DNA from: Alphaproteobacteria bacterium
Lineage (GTDB): Bacteria > Pseudomonadota > Alphaproteobacteria > GCA-2731375
Length of the DNA: 64,000 nt
Assembly (NCBI GenBank): GCA_021776235.1
Contig: JAJFGG010000161.1
Coordinates: forward strand, 124,001 to 188,000
Direction of reading: 5' to 3'
In this document: positions 55,257-64,000 of the stretch, piece after piece
Position numbering within the stretch: the first letter of the stretch is position 1
Layout: each line of letters starts with the position of its first letter
Program-made: the position numbers and the translations under genes
The notes under the pieces: generated by a model
Told to the model about the DNA's origin: nothing
The model's database searches: none
What the model saw: only the letters and a program-made list of their open reading frames with translations

Positions 55257-57575
55257 ATGGCGATCGTCCAGGCAACCGTTCCGCAGGCACACCTTGCCAC
55301 AGCCATGGGGGCGCCGAACCAGCTACTGGTGGAGTACAACTCGAACATTTTGTTACCGGTTCCCGGGCCGAAGCTATTTGTTCGATTGCGTCGGAATTTC
55401 TTGCGTGCGGTGATGGATCTGAACGAGTTTCTCGTTTTCGCCGAAGACGCGCGTGAGTTCTTCGCGGCGGGCGGGAGGCTTGATTTTCCCAGGACTATCG
55501 ATCCTTTTGCCGTTGCTGTGCGGAATAGTGCGTCTCCCTACGAAAAAACCATGGCGTCCTCGGCGCGTGATGCGATGGACAAGGAACGATACGGGACATC
55601 CCGTGCGAAGCCTTCGACGGTCGCGACAAGTTTCCGGGAACCTGCCAGGCATATGAAAGAGGCCCTACTGGTCCGGCTCGCCAACGCCAACTACGTGTTT
55701 CACGAAATGTTCGAAGCCGGCCTCCTGACGAGTTCACCGACCCTGTTTGACGCCGACTTCGCGAAGGCCAGAAACTTCAGTGCACGCTGTGTGCTGGTTC
55801 TGCAAATTCTTGTCGCCAACCGCAAGGCGCATGTCCCCCGGACGGTGACGAATATGATGATCCTACTCGCCGATCAGGCCCTGGCGGAAGCACGGCAGAA
55901 TTTTCCAGGCTCCTTGCACAAGGGGTTCATAGGTCTCTCTGCGCCGACCAAGAAACTGCTTGTCCAGTGGTTGGTCGCGTTCCACCTGGAAAGCGCCGCT
56001 TCAGGAGTCAAGGCATTCGCAGTGGACCTAATGCCCGACTTGGGTTTTGCGCCCAAGTACTTCCCACATGAGTGGGCGATGAACCGTCGCGAGCGCATGA
56101 AGCTTGGTTTAGGGACGCCGGAGTTGCGGGGGCCGTTGGCGACCGAGCCGGTTCCGCCCCAGGGCACCTATCGCCGGGAAGACTACGTTGCATCGCGGGA
56201 TGAGGTCACCCTGGTGACCGCCGAACGACTCGGCAGGACCGTGCAGGAATCGCTGACCGTGGGCACGAGTTCGCTACGCCAGGCGGTCGACTCGCTATAC
56301 TACTCCGGCGGCGGTACCCTCAATCAGCTTACGGCGGCGGCGTCGAAGTCGCTGCTGGCCGAGGAGCGGCGTAGCCGCGTGCTCTCGATAATTCAGGAGT
56401 TCAGCGAGTCGCGCGAAAGCGCCACCATCGAGGCTCGCGCCCGTAGCACTGCCTCGACGGTCGTGCGCGAGGCCGCTGGCATCGATTCGAAGCTGGCGGC
56501 AACCCATCACCGGTTCAAGGCCGTCCTGCCCGTCGACGTGTCCGTCGAGATGTACGACGCGGGATTGACCTGGAGCCCGCGCGTGTTCAACCCATTTTTC
56601 AGGCTCCATAGGGCGATCCGTAAGACCTATGCCGACGCCAAAGCATCGCATGTCATGCAGTTCTATGTTCCCGAGCCGCTAACGCCAGCCATCAGTTACG
56701 AAACCTACTACATCTACACCACGCTCAGTCTGAAGAGCGCGGACGACGTTCACTACGTCACAAAGTCGTTCCACTTTCACCTCGAAGTTACCGATCGTCA
56801 GGATTATCCGGATTTCGCCAACTCTTACGCCGAATTTACGCAAGAGGACACATGGCGTAATGATTCCGATAACTGGGATATTGGCTTCGAGATCAATAAT
56901 TACAGCGGCGGGACCATTCGCGGCGAGGTTTGGGTCGAGATGGAAGACGAAGACCACTGGGAAGGCTCAGTTTACATCTCGATCCCGGTGCTCCGCTACG
57001 ACCAAGGAACGGTAAACAGACTGGCGGATTTCCAGGTTGAGATGCGCGACTACGAATACCAGCGCCAGGCCTTGGAGGCCCAGGCGCACCAGTACGCGCA
57101 TATCAAGCAGCGAGAGTTCATCGAGCGCCACGAACGGCTCACCGAGCTGCAGAAAATTGTGTTCGAGGCGCTTATTCGCCGCGTTTGTTCGTCGAGCCTG
57201 TCTTCGAATCTTTCGTACTATAAGGAGATCATATCGCGGTGCATTGATTGGCCCCACGCCAAGATTGAGTTCGAGGCCGCACCGCTGGACGCCCTCATAT
57301 TCCCTGACTTCCCAGCCGACCATTTCGTCAACAGCCCGGCCGTCCGGTTCTTCCTGCCAATTATTCGCAGCGCGGAAACAACGTTGCTCGACACGCTGAC
57401 GGACACGGGCTCATTTCTACTGCGCAATCACGTCGAGAACACAGTTCGCAGGATAGACGCTGTCCGTGATCGCCTGGCGGCGAACGGTCCGGATCAACTC
57501 GACCGGTTTTCAACCGAGATGGTGATTGGCGAGCATATCGAAGCTGTCATGAGTGAACATGACCATGCGAGCTAG
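55257..57575 (+). CDS. Uncharacterised 772-aa protein, first gene of a two-gene module
   Basis: Long ORF with strong Shine-Dalgarno AAAGGAGGAGG just upstream; no recognised family; 3-nt gap to the next gene. Confidence 0.88.
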   Translation: MAIVQATVPQAHLATAMGAPNQLLVEYNSNILLPVPGPKLFVRLRRNFLRAVMDLNEFLVFAEDAREFFAAGGRLDFPRTIDPFAVAVRNSASPYEKTMASSARDAMDKERYGTSRAKPSTVATSFREPARHMKEALLVRLANANYVFHEMFEAGLLTSSPTLFDADFAKARNFSARCVLVLQILVANRKAHVPRTVTNMMILLADQALAEARQNFPGSLHKGFIGLSAPTKKLLVQWLVAFHLESAASGVKAFAVDLMPDLGFAPKYFPHEWAMNRRERMKLGLGTPELRGPLATEPVPPQGTYRREDYVASRDEVTLVTAERLGRTVQESLTVGTSSLRQAVDSLYYSGGGTLNQLTAAASKSLLAEERRSRVLSIIQEFSESRESATIEARARSTASTVVREAAGIDSKLAATHHRFKAVLPVDVSVEMYDAGLTWSPRVFNPFFRLHRAIRKTYADAKASHVMQFYVPEPLTPAISYETYYIYTTLSLKSADDVHYVTKSFHFHLEVTDRQDYPDFANSYAEFTQEDTWRNDSDNWDIGFEINNYSGGTIRGEVWVEMEDEDHWEGSVYISIPVLRYDQGTVNRLADFQVEMRDYEYQRQALEAQAHQYAHIKQREFIERHERLTELQKIVFEALIRRVCSSSLSSNLSYYKEIISRCIDWPHAKIEFEAAPLDALIFPDFPADHFVNSPAVRFFLPIIRSAETTLLDTLTDTGSFLLRNHVENTVRRIDAVRDRLAANGPDQLDRFSTEMVIGEHIEAVMSEHDHAS

Positions 57576-57578
57576 GTC

Positions 57579-59132
57579 ATGAAATCGATCGAATACCCGA
57601 ATGTTGTTTCGGACCTTGTCGTTATTGAGTTTCGTGGAGGCGGGCGGGTTGGTTTCACGGTACGCCCTCTCGGTGCCGGTTATTACCGGCTCGTCATCTG
57701 GCCGGAAGGCCTGCCGGATCCGTCCCTGTTCGCACATGCTTTGTTTTGCTTTGAGTCGACCGAGGGCGAACCGCTTCACGCGGTGGTCGATATGCGAGGG
57801 TATCGGGCGCGACCGTTCGGCGTGTGGCAATGGGCCCTGCTGCCGACTTCGCCATCATCGTCGCCGCTGGATGATCTGGCGCGGGCGGCGACAGGGTTTG
57901 ACGTCCAAGCCCGCAACCGGTTCCGGGTGTCCACGGATGAGCCGCGCGGCGAGGTCCGGTGTGTTGCGTGGAGTTGCCATCAGCCATACGAGACAGAAGC
58001 GGGCCGGCGCGCGGTCCTGCAGGAAGATGCCGCCGAGATCCTTGAGTGGTACGCGGCAGAAGTCGACGCCTACCAGCCGCACGTTGTCTGGGGTCAGGGC
58101 GATACGGGTTACTCGGACGGCACGGACGCGGTCGACTTTTCAAACCAAGTGTATGACCAGGGAGACTGGTATCGCAATATCGAGAACCGGACGTGGTTGC
58201 GGCAGGAGTATCGCCGCATGTACCGGCATTTCTGGAGCCTGCCGCAGATGCGCCGCGTGTTGTCGGCGTTTCCGCATCTGTTCATGTGGGACGACCACGA
58301 AATCCACGATGGCTGGGGCAGCGAGGGAAGAGATTTCCAACCGGGCAACATCGAGATGTTCCGGATCGCCAAGGAGGTCGCGAACGAGTACATACTGAAC
58401 GCCGGGCCGCGGGTGCGCCCGGACGGCGCGGAAGCGCACCAGGCCTATTTGATGGGGCCAATGGCGGCTTTCATCTTCGATACCCGGTCGACGCGCAACT
58501 ACGAAGCGCCAAGGGATCGGCTCATCTCGCGCGAACAGTATGAAGATTTCGTCGGCTTCCTACGATCGCTACGCGAAGCGACCAGCGTACGCCATCTTGT
58601 AACATGCACTACGGTGCCGTTCATAAGTCTGCGGACCTGGGTCACCGCGTTGGCGTCTCGCGCACCGAACGCCGTCAATAACACGCTACTTACCGGAATT
58701 CGCGACGATGTCCGCGATGCATGGAATTCACCTGGTAACATCAGCACGCTGACGGAAATTCTGGCGGCGCTTCGCTGGTTCATGCGCGAACGGCCCGATG
58801 TGAGCGTTAGCAACATCTCCGGCGATATCCATGTTGCTCAGGCCTACGAACTCCACATCCCAGGCGCGCCGCGTCCCGTCTATCAGGTCACGACGTCGGC
58901 AATAACGAACCGTCACCACCCGCCTGACCTGGTTGCTTACCTAGCCGAGGTTGGCGATGTTGAAGGCGATACCGAATACGTCGAAGGCATCGGTCACGTA
59001 CGGCGGATCTGGAGCACGATCACAGACCCCAATGTGCTGTTGATGCAGTTCCGAACCGATGAGGCAAATTATACACTTAAGGTTTGGGACACGGAAAACC
59101 CTCGCGAAAAAGAACTCTCGTTAAGCGCATAA
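57579..59132 (+). CDS. PhoD-like metallophosphatase/phosphodiesterase, no signal peptide
   Basis: 517 aa; VAWSCHQPYE, WGQGDTGYSDG, MRRVLSAFPHLFMWDDHEIHDGWGSEG, FIFDTRSTRN, SNISGDIHVAQAYEL, VTTSAITN match the PhoD-like metal-site pattern. Confidence 0.82.
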   Translation: MKSIEYPNVVSDLVVIEFRGGGRVGFTVRPLGAGYYRLVIWPEGLPDPSLFAHALFCFESTEGEPLHAVVDMRGYRARPFGVWQWALLPTSPSSSPLDDLARAATGFDVQARNRFRVSTDEPRGEVRCVAWSCHQPYETEAGRRAVLQEDAAEILEWYAAEVDAYQPHVVWGQGDTGYSDGTDAVDFSNQVYDQGDWYRNIENRTWLRQEYRRMYRHFWSLPQMRRVLSAFPHLFMWDDHEIHDGWGSEGRDFQPGNIEMFRIAKEVANEYILNAGPRVRPDGAEAHQAYLMGPMAAFIFDTRSTRNYEAPRDRLISREQYEDFVGFLRSLREATSVRHLVTCTTVPFISLRTWVTALASRAPNAVNNTLLTGIRDDVRDAWNSPGNISTLTEILAALRWFMRERPDVSVSNISGDIHVAQAYELHIPGAPRPVYQVTTSAITNRHHPPDLVAYLAEVGDVEGDTEYVEGIGHVRRIWSTITDPNVLLMQFRTDEANYTLKVWDTENPREKELSLSA

Positions 59133-59230
59133 CGTCCAAAGAAACGCGACGGCCCCAGGCCAAGTGCGGGGTTGGGGCTTGTTGTTTGAATCTTATCGGC
59201 CATAGAGCCTGCCCGGTAAACAAAAAAAGT

Positions 59231-59258
59231 CCGGGCCCGCCAATTATGGCGAGCCCGG
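59231..59258. terminator. Bidirectional rho-independent terminator between the two-gene module and icd
   Basis: CCGGGCCCGCC-AATTAT-GGCGAGCCCGG (11-bp stem, one mismatch); followed by T-rich CGTCGTTTTCTGTTT on +, and by an ACTTTTTTTG tract on -. Confidence 0.85.
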
Positions 59259-59286
59259 CGTCGTTTTCTGTTTCAGGCTTGACTGT

Positions 59287-60501
59287 TCAAGCCATGGCCT
59301 TCTGCAGGTTCTCGTCCAGAGTATCCAGGAACTGGTTGGTGGTCAGCCATTTTTGCTGGGGTCCGATCAGGATCGCCAGATCCTTGGTCATGGCGCCGGA
59401 TTCCACGGTTTGCACACAGACCTGTTCCAGGGTCTCGGCGAACTGTGTGACCGCCGGCGTATCATCCATACGGCCGCGGTGCTTCAGTCCGCCGGTCCAG
59501 GCAAAGATCGAGGCGATGGGAGTGGTTGATGTCTCCTCGCCCTTCTGATGCTGGCGGAAATGCCGTGTGACGGTGCCATGCGCCGCCTCGGCCTCCACCG
59601 TCTTGCCATCGGGGGTCATCAGGATCGAGGTCATCAGGCCCAGCGAGCCGAAGCCCTGGGCCACCGTGTCGGACTGCACATCGCCATCATAGTTCTTGCA
59701 GGCCCAGATGAACTCGCCTTCCCATTTCAGGGCGCAGGCCACCATGTCATCGATCAGGCGATGCTCGTAGGTCAGGCCCTCCGCCTTGTAGGCATCGGCG
59801 AATTCCGCCTCGAACACTTCCTCGAACAGATCCTTGAAGCGGCCGTCATAGGCCTTCAGGATGGTGTTCTTGGTGGACAGATAGACCGGCCATTTGCGCT
59901 GCGCGCCATAGCTTAGACAGGCGCGGGCAAAATCCCGGATCGAGTCATCCAGATTGTACATGCCCATGGCGATACCGGCGGAGGGGAAATCAAAGACCTC
60001 CCGCTCAATCGTCTCGCCGCCGCCCTCGGGCTCGAACTTCATGGTCAACTTGCCCTTGCCCGGCACCAGGAAATCGGTGGCGCGGTACTGGTCACCATAG
60101 GCATGACGCCCAATCACGATGGGATGGGTCCAACCGGGCACCAGGCGGGGGACGTTCTGGCAGATGATCGGTTCGCGAAAAACCGTGCCACCCAGAATGT
60201 TTCGGATGGTGCCGTTGGGCGAACGCCACATGGACTTCAGGCCGAATTCCTCGACCCGCTCCTCGTCCGGCGTAATGGTGGCGCATTTGACGCCGACGCC
60301 GTATTCCTTGATGGCCTCGGCGCAATCGATGGTAATCTGGTCGTCGGTTTCGTCCCGCTTCTCGATTCCCAGATCGTAATATTTCAGATCTACGTCTAGG
60401 TAGGGCAGTATCAATTTTTCCTTGATAAAGGCCCAGATAATGCGCGTCATTTCATCCCCGTCGAGTTCCACGACAGGGGTCTTCACCTTGATCTTGCTCA
60501 T
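59287..60501 (-). CDS. icd: NADP-dependent isocitrate dehydrogenase
   Basis: Start ATG 60501, 404 aa; [65 protein letters not shown]. Confidence 0.96.
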   Translation of the reverse strand: MSKIKVKTPVVELDGDEMTRIIWAFIKEKLILPYLDVDLKYYDLGIEKRDETDDQITIDCAEAIKEYGVGVKCATITPDEERVEEFGLKSMWRSPNGTIRNILGGTVFREPIICQNVPRLVPGWTHPIVIGRHAYGDQYRATDFLVPGKGKLTMKFEPEGGGETIEREVFDFPSAGIAMGMYNLDDSIRDFARACLSYGAQRKWPVYLSTKNTILKAYDGRFKDLFEEVFEAEFADAYKAEGLTYEHRLIDDMVACALKWEGEFIWACKNYDGDVQSDTVAQGFGSLGLMTSILMTPDGKTVEAEAAHGTVTRHFRQHQKGEETSTTPIASIFAWTGGLKHRGRMDDTPAVTQFAETLEQVCVQTVESGAMTKDLAILIGPQQKWLTTNQFLDTLDENLQKAMA

Positions 60502-60589
60502 ATACCTAACCTCTTGGGTGGCTTGATCCACCAAATGTTTGTTGTTCCGGCGGACAATATCACCCACGCCGGTCAGGTCAAAGGCCCGT

Positions 60590-61174
60590 TCACAGTCTTT
60601 CCGGATAACCCGGCCCGTGCGATGATGGGGCGGCCGCCAGACAGTCGAAAACCTGGTCCACATCTGTGGCGAGGGTATAGAATTCCGCGATGCCCGGATC
60701 GGCGAAACCGTCCGCGACCACGGCCTTCAGCAGCGCCGTCAGGGGCTGCCAATAACCGCCATCATCCAGGATTATCAAGGGTTTGTCGTGCAGCCGCAAC
60801 TGCCGCCAGGAGATGATCTCGAAGGTCTCATCAAGGGTCCCGATGCCGCCCGGCAGGGCAACAAAGGCGTCGGCAAGTTCAAACATCATCTGTTTGCGGC
60901 TGTGCATGCTGTCGACCACATGCAGTTCAGTCAAGCCGTGATGGCCGACTTCCCAATTTTGCAAATGCTTTGGGATCACGCCGATCACCTCGCCCCCCGC
61001 CGCCAGGACCGCATCCGCCGTCGCACCCATCAGACCCACATGGCCGCCGCCATAGATCAGCCGCATGCCGCGCCTCGCGATTTCTTGACCCAGCGCGACT
61101 GCGGTATCGCGATAACCTTGTTGTTGGCCAAATCGAGAGCCACAATAGACGCAAATAGAGGAGACCTCTGCCAT
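60590..61174 (-). CDS. LOG-family protein (TIGR00730; cytokinin riboside 5'-monophosphate phosphoribohydrolase-like)
   Basis: Start ATG 61174; [43 protein letters not shown] (PGGxGTxxE). Confidence 0.92.
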   Translation of the reverse strand: MAEVSSICVYCGSRFGQQQGYRDTAVALGQEIARRGMRLIYGGGHVGLMGATADAVLAAGGEVIGVIPKHLQNWEVGHHGLTELHVVDSMHSRKQMMFELADAFVALPGGIGTLDETFEIISWRQLRLHDKPLIILDDGGYWQPLTALLKAVVADGFADPGIAEFYTLATDVDQVFDCLAAAPSSHGPGYPERL

Positions 61175-61550
61175 GACCGTTCCTGTTCTTCGTTTCCTGC
61201 TGGTCTTTCTGCTAACCCTGACCACGAGCCATGCCGGGCTGGCCGGACCGGCTGATGTGGTCGGAGTGAAAGTGACGAAAAGTGGTCCGGGCGTCTACAA
61301 TTTTGCGGTCACCGTCCGCCATGCCGATGCGGGCTGGGAGCATTATGCCGATGCCTGGGATGTGCTGGGACCGGACGGCGCGGTGCTGGGTACGCGAAAG
61401 CTGGCCCATCCCCACGAACATGAACAGCCCTTTACCCGGTCGTTGTCGGGGGTGGCCATTCCCAAGGGTATCGGCAAAGTACGCCTCAGGGCCCATGACA
61501 AGGTGCACGGCTATGGCGGGGCCGAGATCGTGGTTGATTTGCCCCGATGA
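61173..61550 (+). CDS. Small secreted hypothetical protein upstream of diheme cytochrome c
   Basis: 125 aa; signal peptide [22 protein letters not shown]; stop overlaps the next start (ATGA). Confidence 0.78.
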   Translation: MTVPVLRFLLVFLLTLTTSHAGLAGPADVVGVKVTKSGPGVYNFAVTVRHADAGWEHYADAWDVLGPDGAVLGTRKLAHPHEHEQPFTRSLSGVAIPKGIGKVRLRAHDKVHGYGGAEIVVDLPR

Positions 61551-62425
61551 ATCGATTCGCTGGCGGAATGGCGTTTTTGCTCGTCGCGGCCTGGTGCGGG
61601 ACGGCGGCGGCGGATGCGGTATCGCGCGGCGCCTATCTGATTAGGGCGGCGGGATGTATCGGTTGCCACACGGATGCGAAGGGCGGCGGCCCGGCCCTGG
61701 CTGGTGGGCGGGCCCTGAAAACACCCTTTGGTATCTTTTACAGCCCCAACATCACACCGCACCCGAAGATGGGCATCGGCGCCTGGAGTGATGCGAATTT
61801 CCTTGCTGCCCTGGGCCATGGCATCCGCCCGGACGGCAGTAACTATTTCCCGGTCTTCCCATACCCCAGTTACACCGCCATGCAGTCCGAAGATGCCTTG
61901 GCCATCAAGGCCTATTTGTTTGCCCAGGCACCGGTGGCGCGCCGCAACAAGGCCCATGATGTGCCGCCGCCTTTCTCCTGGCGCTGGACCATACGTGTCT
62001 GGAAATGGCTGTTTTTCAAGCCGGGTCCCTGGCGGGACCAGGCGGACCAGGATGCGCGGTGGAACCGCGGCGCCTATCTGGTGCACGCGCTGGCCCATTG
62101 CGGGGAATGCCACACGGCGCGCAATTTTCTGGGCGCCATGAAATCATCCCGCTTTCTGGCCGGGACCGTGGATGGCCCTGAAGGAGATCTTGTCGCCAAT
62201 ATTACGCCCCATCAACAGACCGGCATTGGCGATTGGAGCGCGGCCGACATCGTGCAAGTGATGCGCGATGGCACCAAGCCCGACTATGACAATGTGCAAG
62301 GCAGCATGGAAGATGCCATCCGCGACGGTCTGGCCTATTTGACGGACGATGATCTGAACGCCATCGCCCAATACCTTCGCACCGTGCCGGCCATCGAGAA
62401 TCGCGTCCAGCGCCAGCCTGAATGA
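61547..62425 (+). CDS. Diheme cytochrome c
   Basis: 292 aa; signal peptide; CIGCH and CGECH heme-binding motifs. Confidence 0.92.
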   Translation: MNRFAGGMAFLLVAAWCGTAAADAVSRGAYLIRAAGCIGCHTDAKGGGPALAGGRALKTPFGIFYSPNITPHPKMGIGAWSDANFLAALGHGIRPDGSNYFPVFPYPSYTAMQSEDALAIKAYLFAQAPVARRNKAHDVPPPFSWRWTIRVWKWLFFKPGPWRDQADQDARWNRGAYLVHALAHCGECHTARNFLGAMKSSRFLAGTVDGPEGDLVANITPHQQTGIGDWSAADIVQVMRDGTKPDYDNVQGSMEDAIRDGLAYLTDDDLNAIAQYLRTVPAIENRVQRQPE

Positions 62426-62501
62426 GCGGCGGCGATAGCATGGGATTGCCCGCGCGAGGGCGAAAGCCTACCTTGGTTGCCCTCTGAAGCGGGGAGACGG
62501 C

Positions 62502-63779
62502 GTGCGCAATATTATCATAGTAGGTTTGGCGGCGGTTCTTTTGGCCGCCGTGTTGGCGTATTTTACCGCGCCGGATGAAAAACCCCCGCCGCTGGCCTCT
62601 GCGGAGACACCTGCCGTCGAGACGCCGGCCACCACGGCCGACAAGACATCGGTTGCGCCGGTGGGCAAAGCGCCTGAGAAATCGGCCGCCTCGGACGATG
62701 GCAGCAAATTGACGGCGCCCGCTCTTGGTAAGTCCCCTGCCACGGGCAATGGTAAAGTGGTGGTGGCCAAGGGAGCGTCCCGGACGGATGCGCCCAAGGC
62801 TACGGTGGACAAGGTCATGCCGGGCATAAAACCGCCGGCCTTCGATATTGTCCGGATCGCCAAGGATCGGACAGCGATCGTAGCCGGGCGGGCGCCGCCG
62901 GGCTCTACGGTACAATTGTCCCTGGGCGGCAAGCTTCTGGCCGAAACACCTGCCAATCACCGTGGCGAATGGGTGGCGGTGATTGCGCAGCCATTGCCCG
63001 GCGGCCAGGCGGAATTGAACCTGGTGGCAGTCCTGCCTGATGGCCGGATTATTGCGGCGGAATCCGTCGTTGCAGTGATAATTCCCGAGGCCGCATCCGA
63101 TACGGTGGCATCAAGCGAAGCAGGCAAGCCTGACGCCGTGCCGGCGACCCGAATAGGAAGGTCGGACAGTGCGGCAGCAAGCGCAGCGGCGAAACCGGAG
63201 GCAACTTCAGCGGCCAAAACAGCTGAGAAAGAGAGCCAAACCGCGGTGGCCGTGCTGTTGCCGAAAAGCAGCGGTGCCCCGGCCATACTGTTGCAAAAGC
63301 CGGAGCCGAAAGGAGGGCCGTCCTCCAACAAGCTGAGCGTCGATACGGTCGACTACGATGACAAGGGCAATGTTGTCGTATCGGGCAGCGCACCGTCTGG
63401 GAGCAAGGTGAGAACCTATGTGGACAACAAACCTGTAGGATTGTCTCAGGCGGATCAGAAAAGCGCCTGGCAGCTGAAGCCAAAGGCCGAGGTTGCGCCA
63501 GGTTCTCATACGTTGCGGGTAGATCAGGTTGATGACAAAGGCCGCGTGGTCAGCCGCATCGAGTTGCCCTTTGTCCGGGTCGCCGCGGCCGATGTCCTGT
63601 CCACCACGGCCCGCTTTCGGGTTATTGTACAGCCTGGAAACAGCCTGTGGCGTATCGCCCGCCGGGTTTATGGCAGCGGTGACCGCTACACAATTATCTA
63701 TCAGGCCAACGACAATCAGATCCGCAACCCTGACATGATCTTCCCCGGCCAGGTTTTTAGTTTGCCGACGCAAAATTAG
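62502..63779 (+). CDS. LysM domain-containing membrane-anchored protein
   Basis: GTG start; N-terminal TM, Ala/Pro/Lys-rich linker, C-terminal LysM VQPGNSLWRIARRVYGSGDRYTIIYQANDNQIRNPDMIFPGQVFSLP. Confidence 0.88.
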   Translation: MRNIIIVGLAAVLLAAVLAYFTAPDEKPPPLASAETPAVETPATTADKTSVAPVGKAPEKSAASDDGSKLTAPALGKSPATGNGKVVVAKGASRTDAPKATVDKVMPGIKPPAFDIVRIAKDRTAIVAGRAPPGSTVQLSLGGKLLAETPANHRGEWVAVIAQPLPGGQAELNLVAVLPDGRIIAAESVVAVIIPEAASDTVASSEAGKPDAVPATRIGRSDSAAASAAAKPEATSAAKTAEKESQTAVAVLLPKSSGAPAILLQKPEPKGGPSSNKLSVDTVDYDDKGNVVVSGSAPSGSKVRTYVDNKPVGLSQADQKSAWQLKPKAEVAPGSHTLRVDQVDDKGRVVSRIELPFVRVAAADVLSTTARFRVIVQPGNSLWRIARRVYGSGDRYTIIYQANDNQIRNPDMIFPGQVFSLPTQN

Positions 63780-63887
63780 CTGGCTTTCAAGGGTTGCCCG
63801 ATGACTCGATGAATATGGGCAATGTGCGCTAGACTGGCGCAGACGCCAAAATCGAAGAATTTCGCCTGAGAATGATCGGAGTTAAAG

Positions 63888-64000
63888 ATGACGAGAATGC
63901 CGGCCCTTAGCCTGGCCGCCGTGCCTGGCCGCCGCCGCGCCACCCTGGAATTGGCGGGTGAGATTGAACGCCGCGGCTTTGCGGGTATCTATTGCCCCTC
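63888..64000 (+). CDS. LLM-class flavin-dependent oxidoreductase, N-terminal fragment (truncated by window)
   Basis: MTRMPALSLAAVPGRRRATLELAGEIERRGFAGIYCPS, an LLM-like N-terminus running off the window edge. Confidence 0.55.
   Translation, partial: MTRMPALSLAAVPGRRRATLELAGEIERRGFAGIYCP

Noticed and set aside
55160-55456. 98-aa ORF overlapping the start of the 772-aa gene
   Set aside because: Out-of-frame overlap; the strong Shine-Dalgarno is positioned for the 55257 start, and the C-terminal part is an Arg-rich shadow.

Overview
The window is about 64 kb of GC-rich sequence. Gene order (bamD-recN-ligA; alaS near icd) and protein content point to an alphaproteobacterial chromosome. It is densely coding, with about 47 protein genes. 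I recognised no rRNA, tRNA, CRISPR array, integrase or transposase. Most genes are housekeeping (uvrB, xthA, bamD, recN, ligA, alaS, icd, gor, class II DAHP synthase, nicotinate phosphoribosyltransferase-like) or catabolic. The catabolic loci include a gmaS/mgsABC-like block for gamma-glutamylmethylamide/N-methylglutamate (or GlxBCD-type amidotransfer) and a gentisate-type operon facing a MarR regulator across a perfect 16-bp palindrome. The best candidate for something undescribed is a tightly coupled two-gene module at 55257-59132, lying between the alaS/cNMP-channel block and icd. It encodes a 772-aa protein of no family I recognise plus a PhoD-like metallophosphatase that lacks an export signal. 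Other notable points: an in-frame thiolase/DUF35 deletion scar (42051-42356), a (9 bp)x3 GSG-coding repeat inside alaS, divergent genes with overlapping start codons at 61172-61175, a possible leaderless uvrB promoter, and several uncharacterised proteins embedded in operons. All family calls come from reading motifs by eye; no database search was run.
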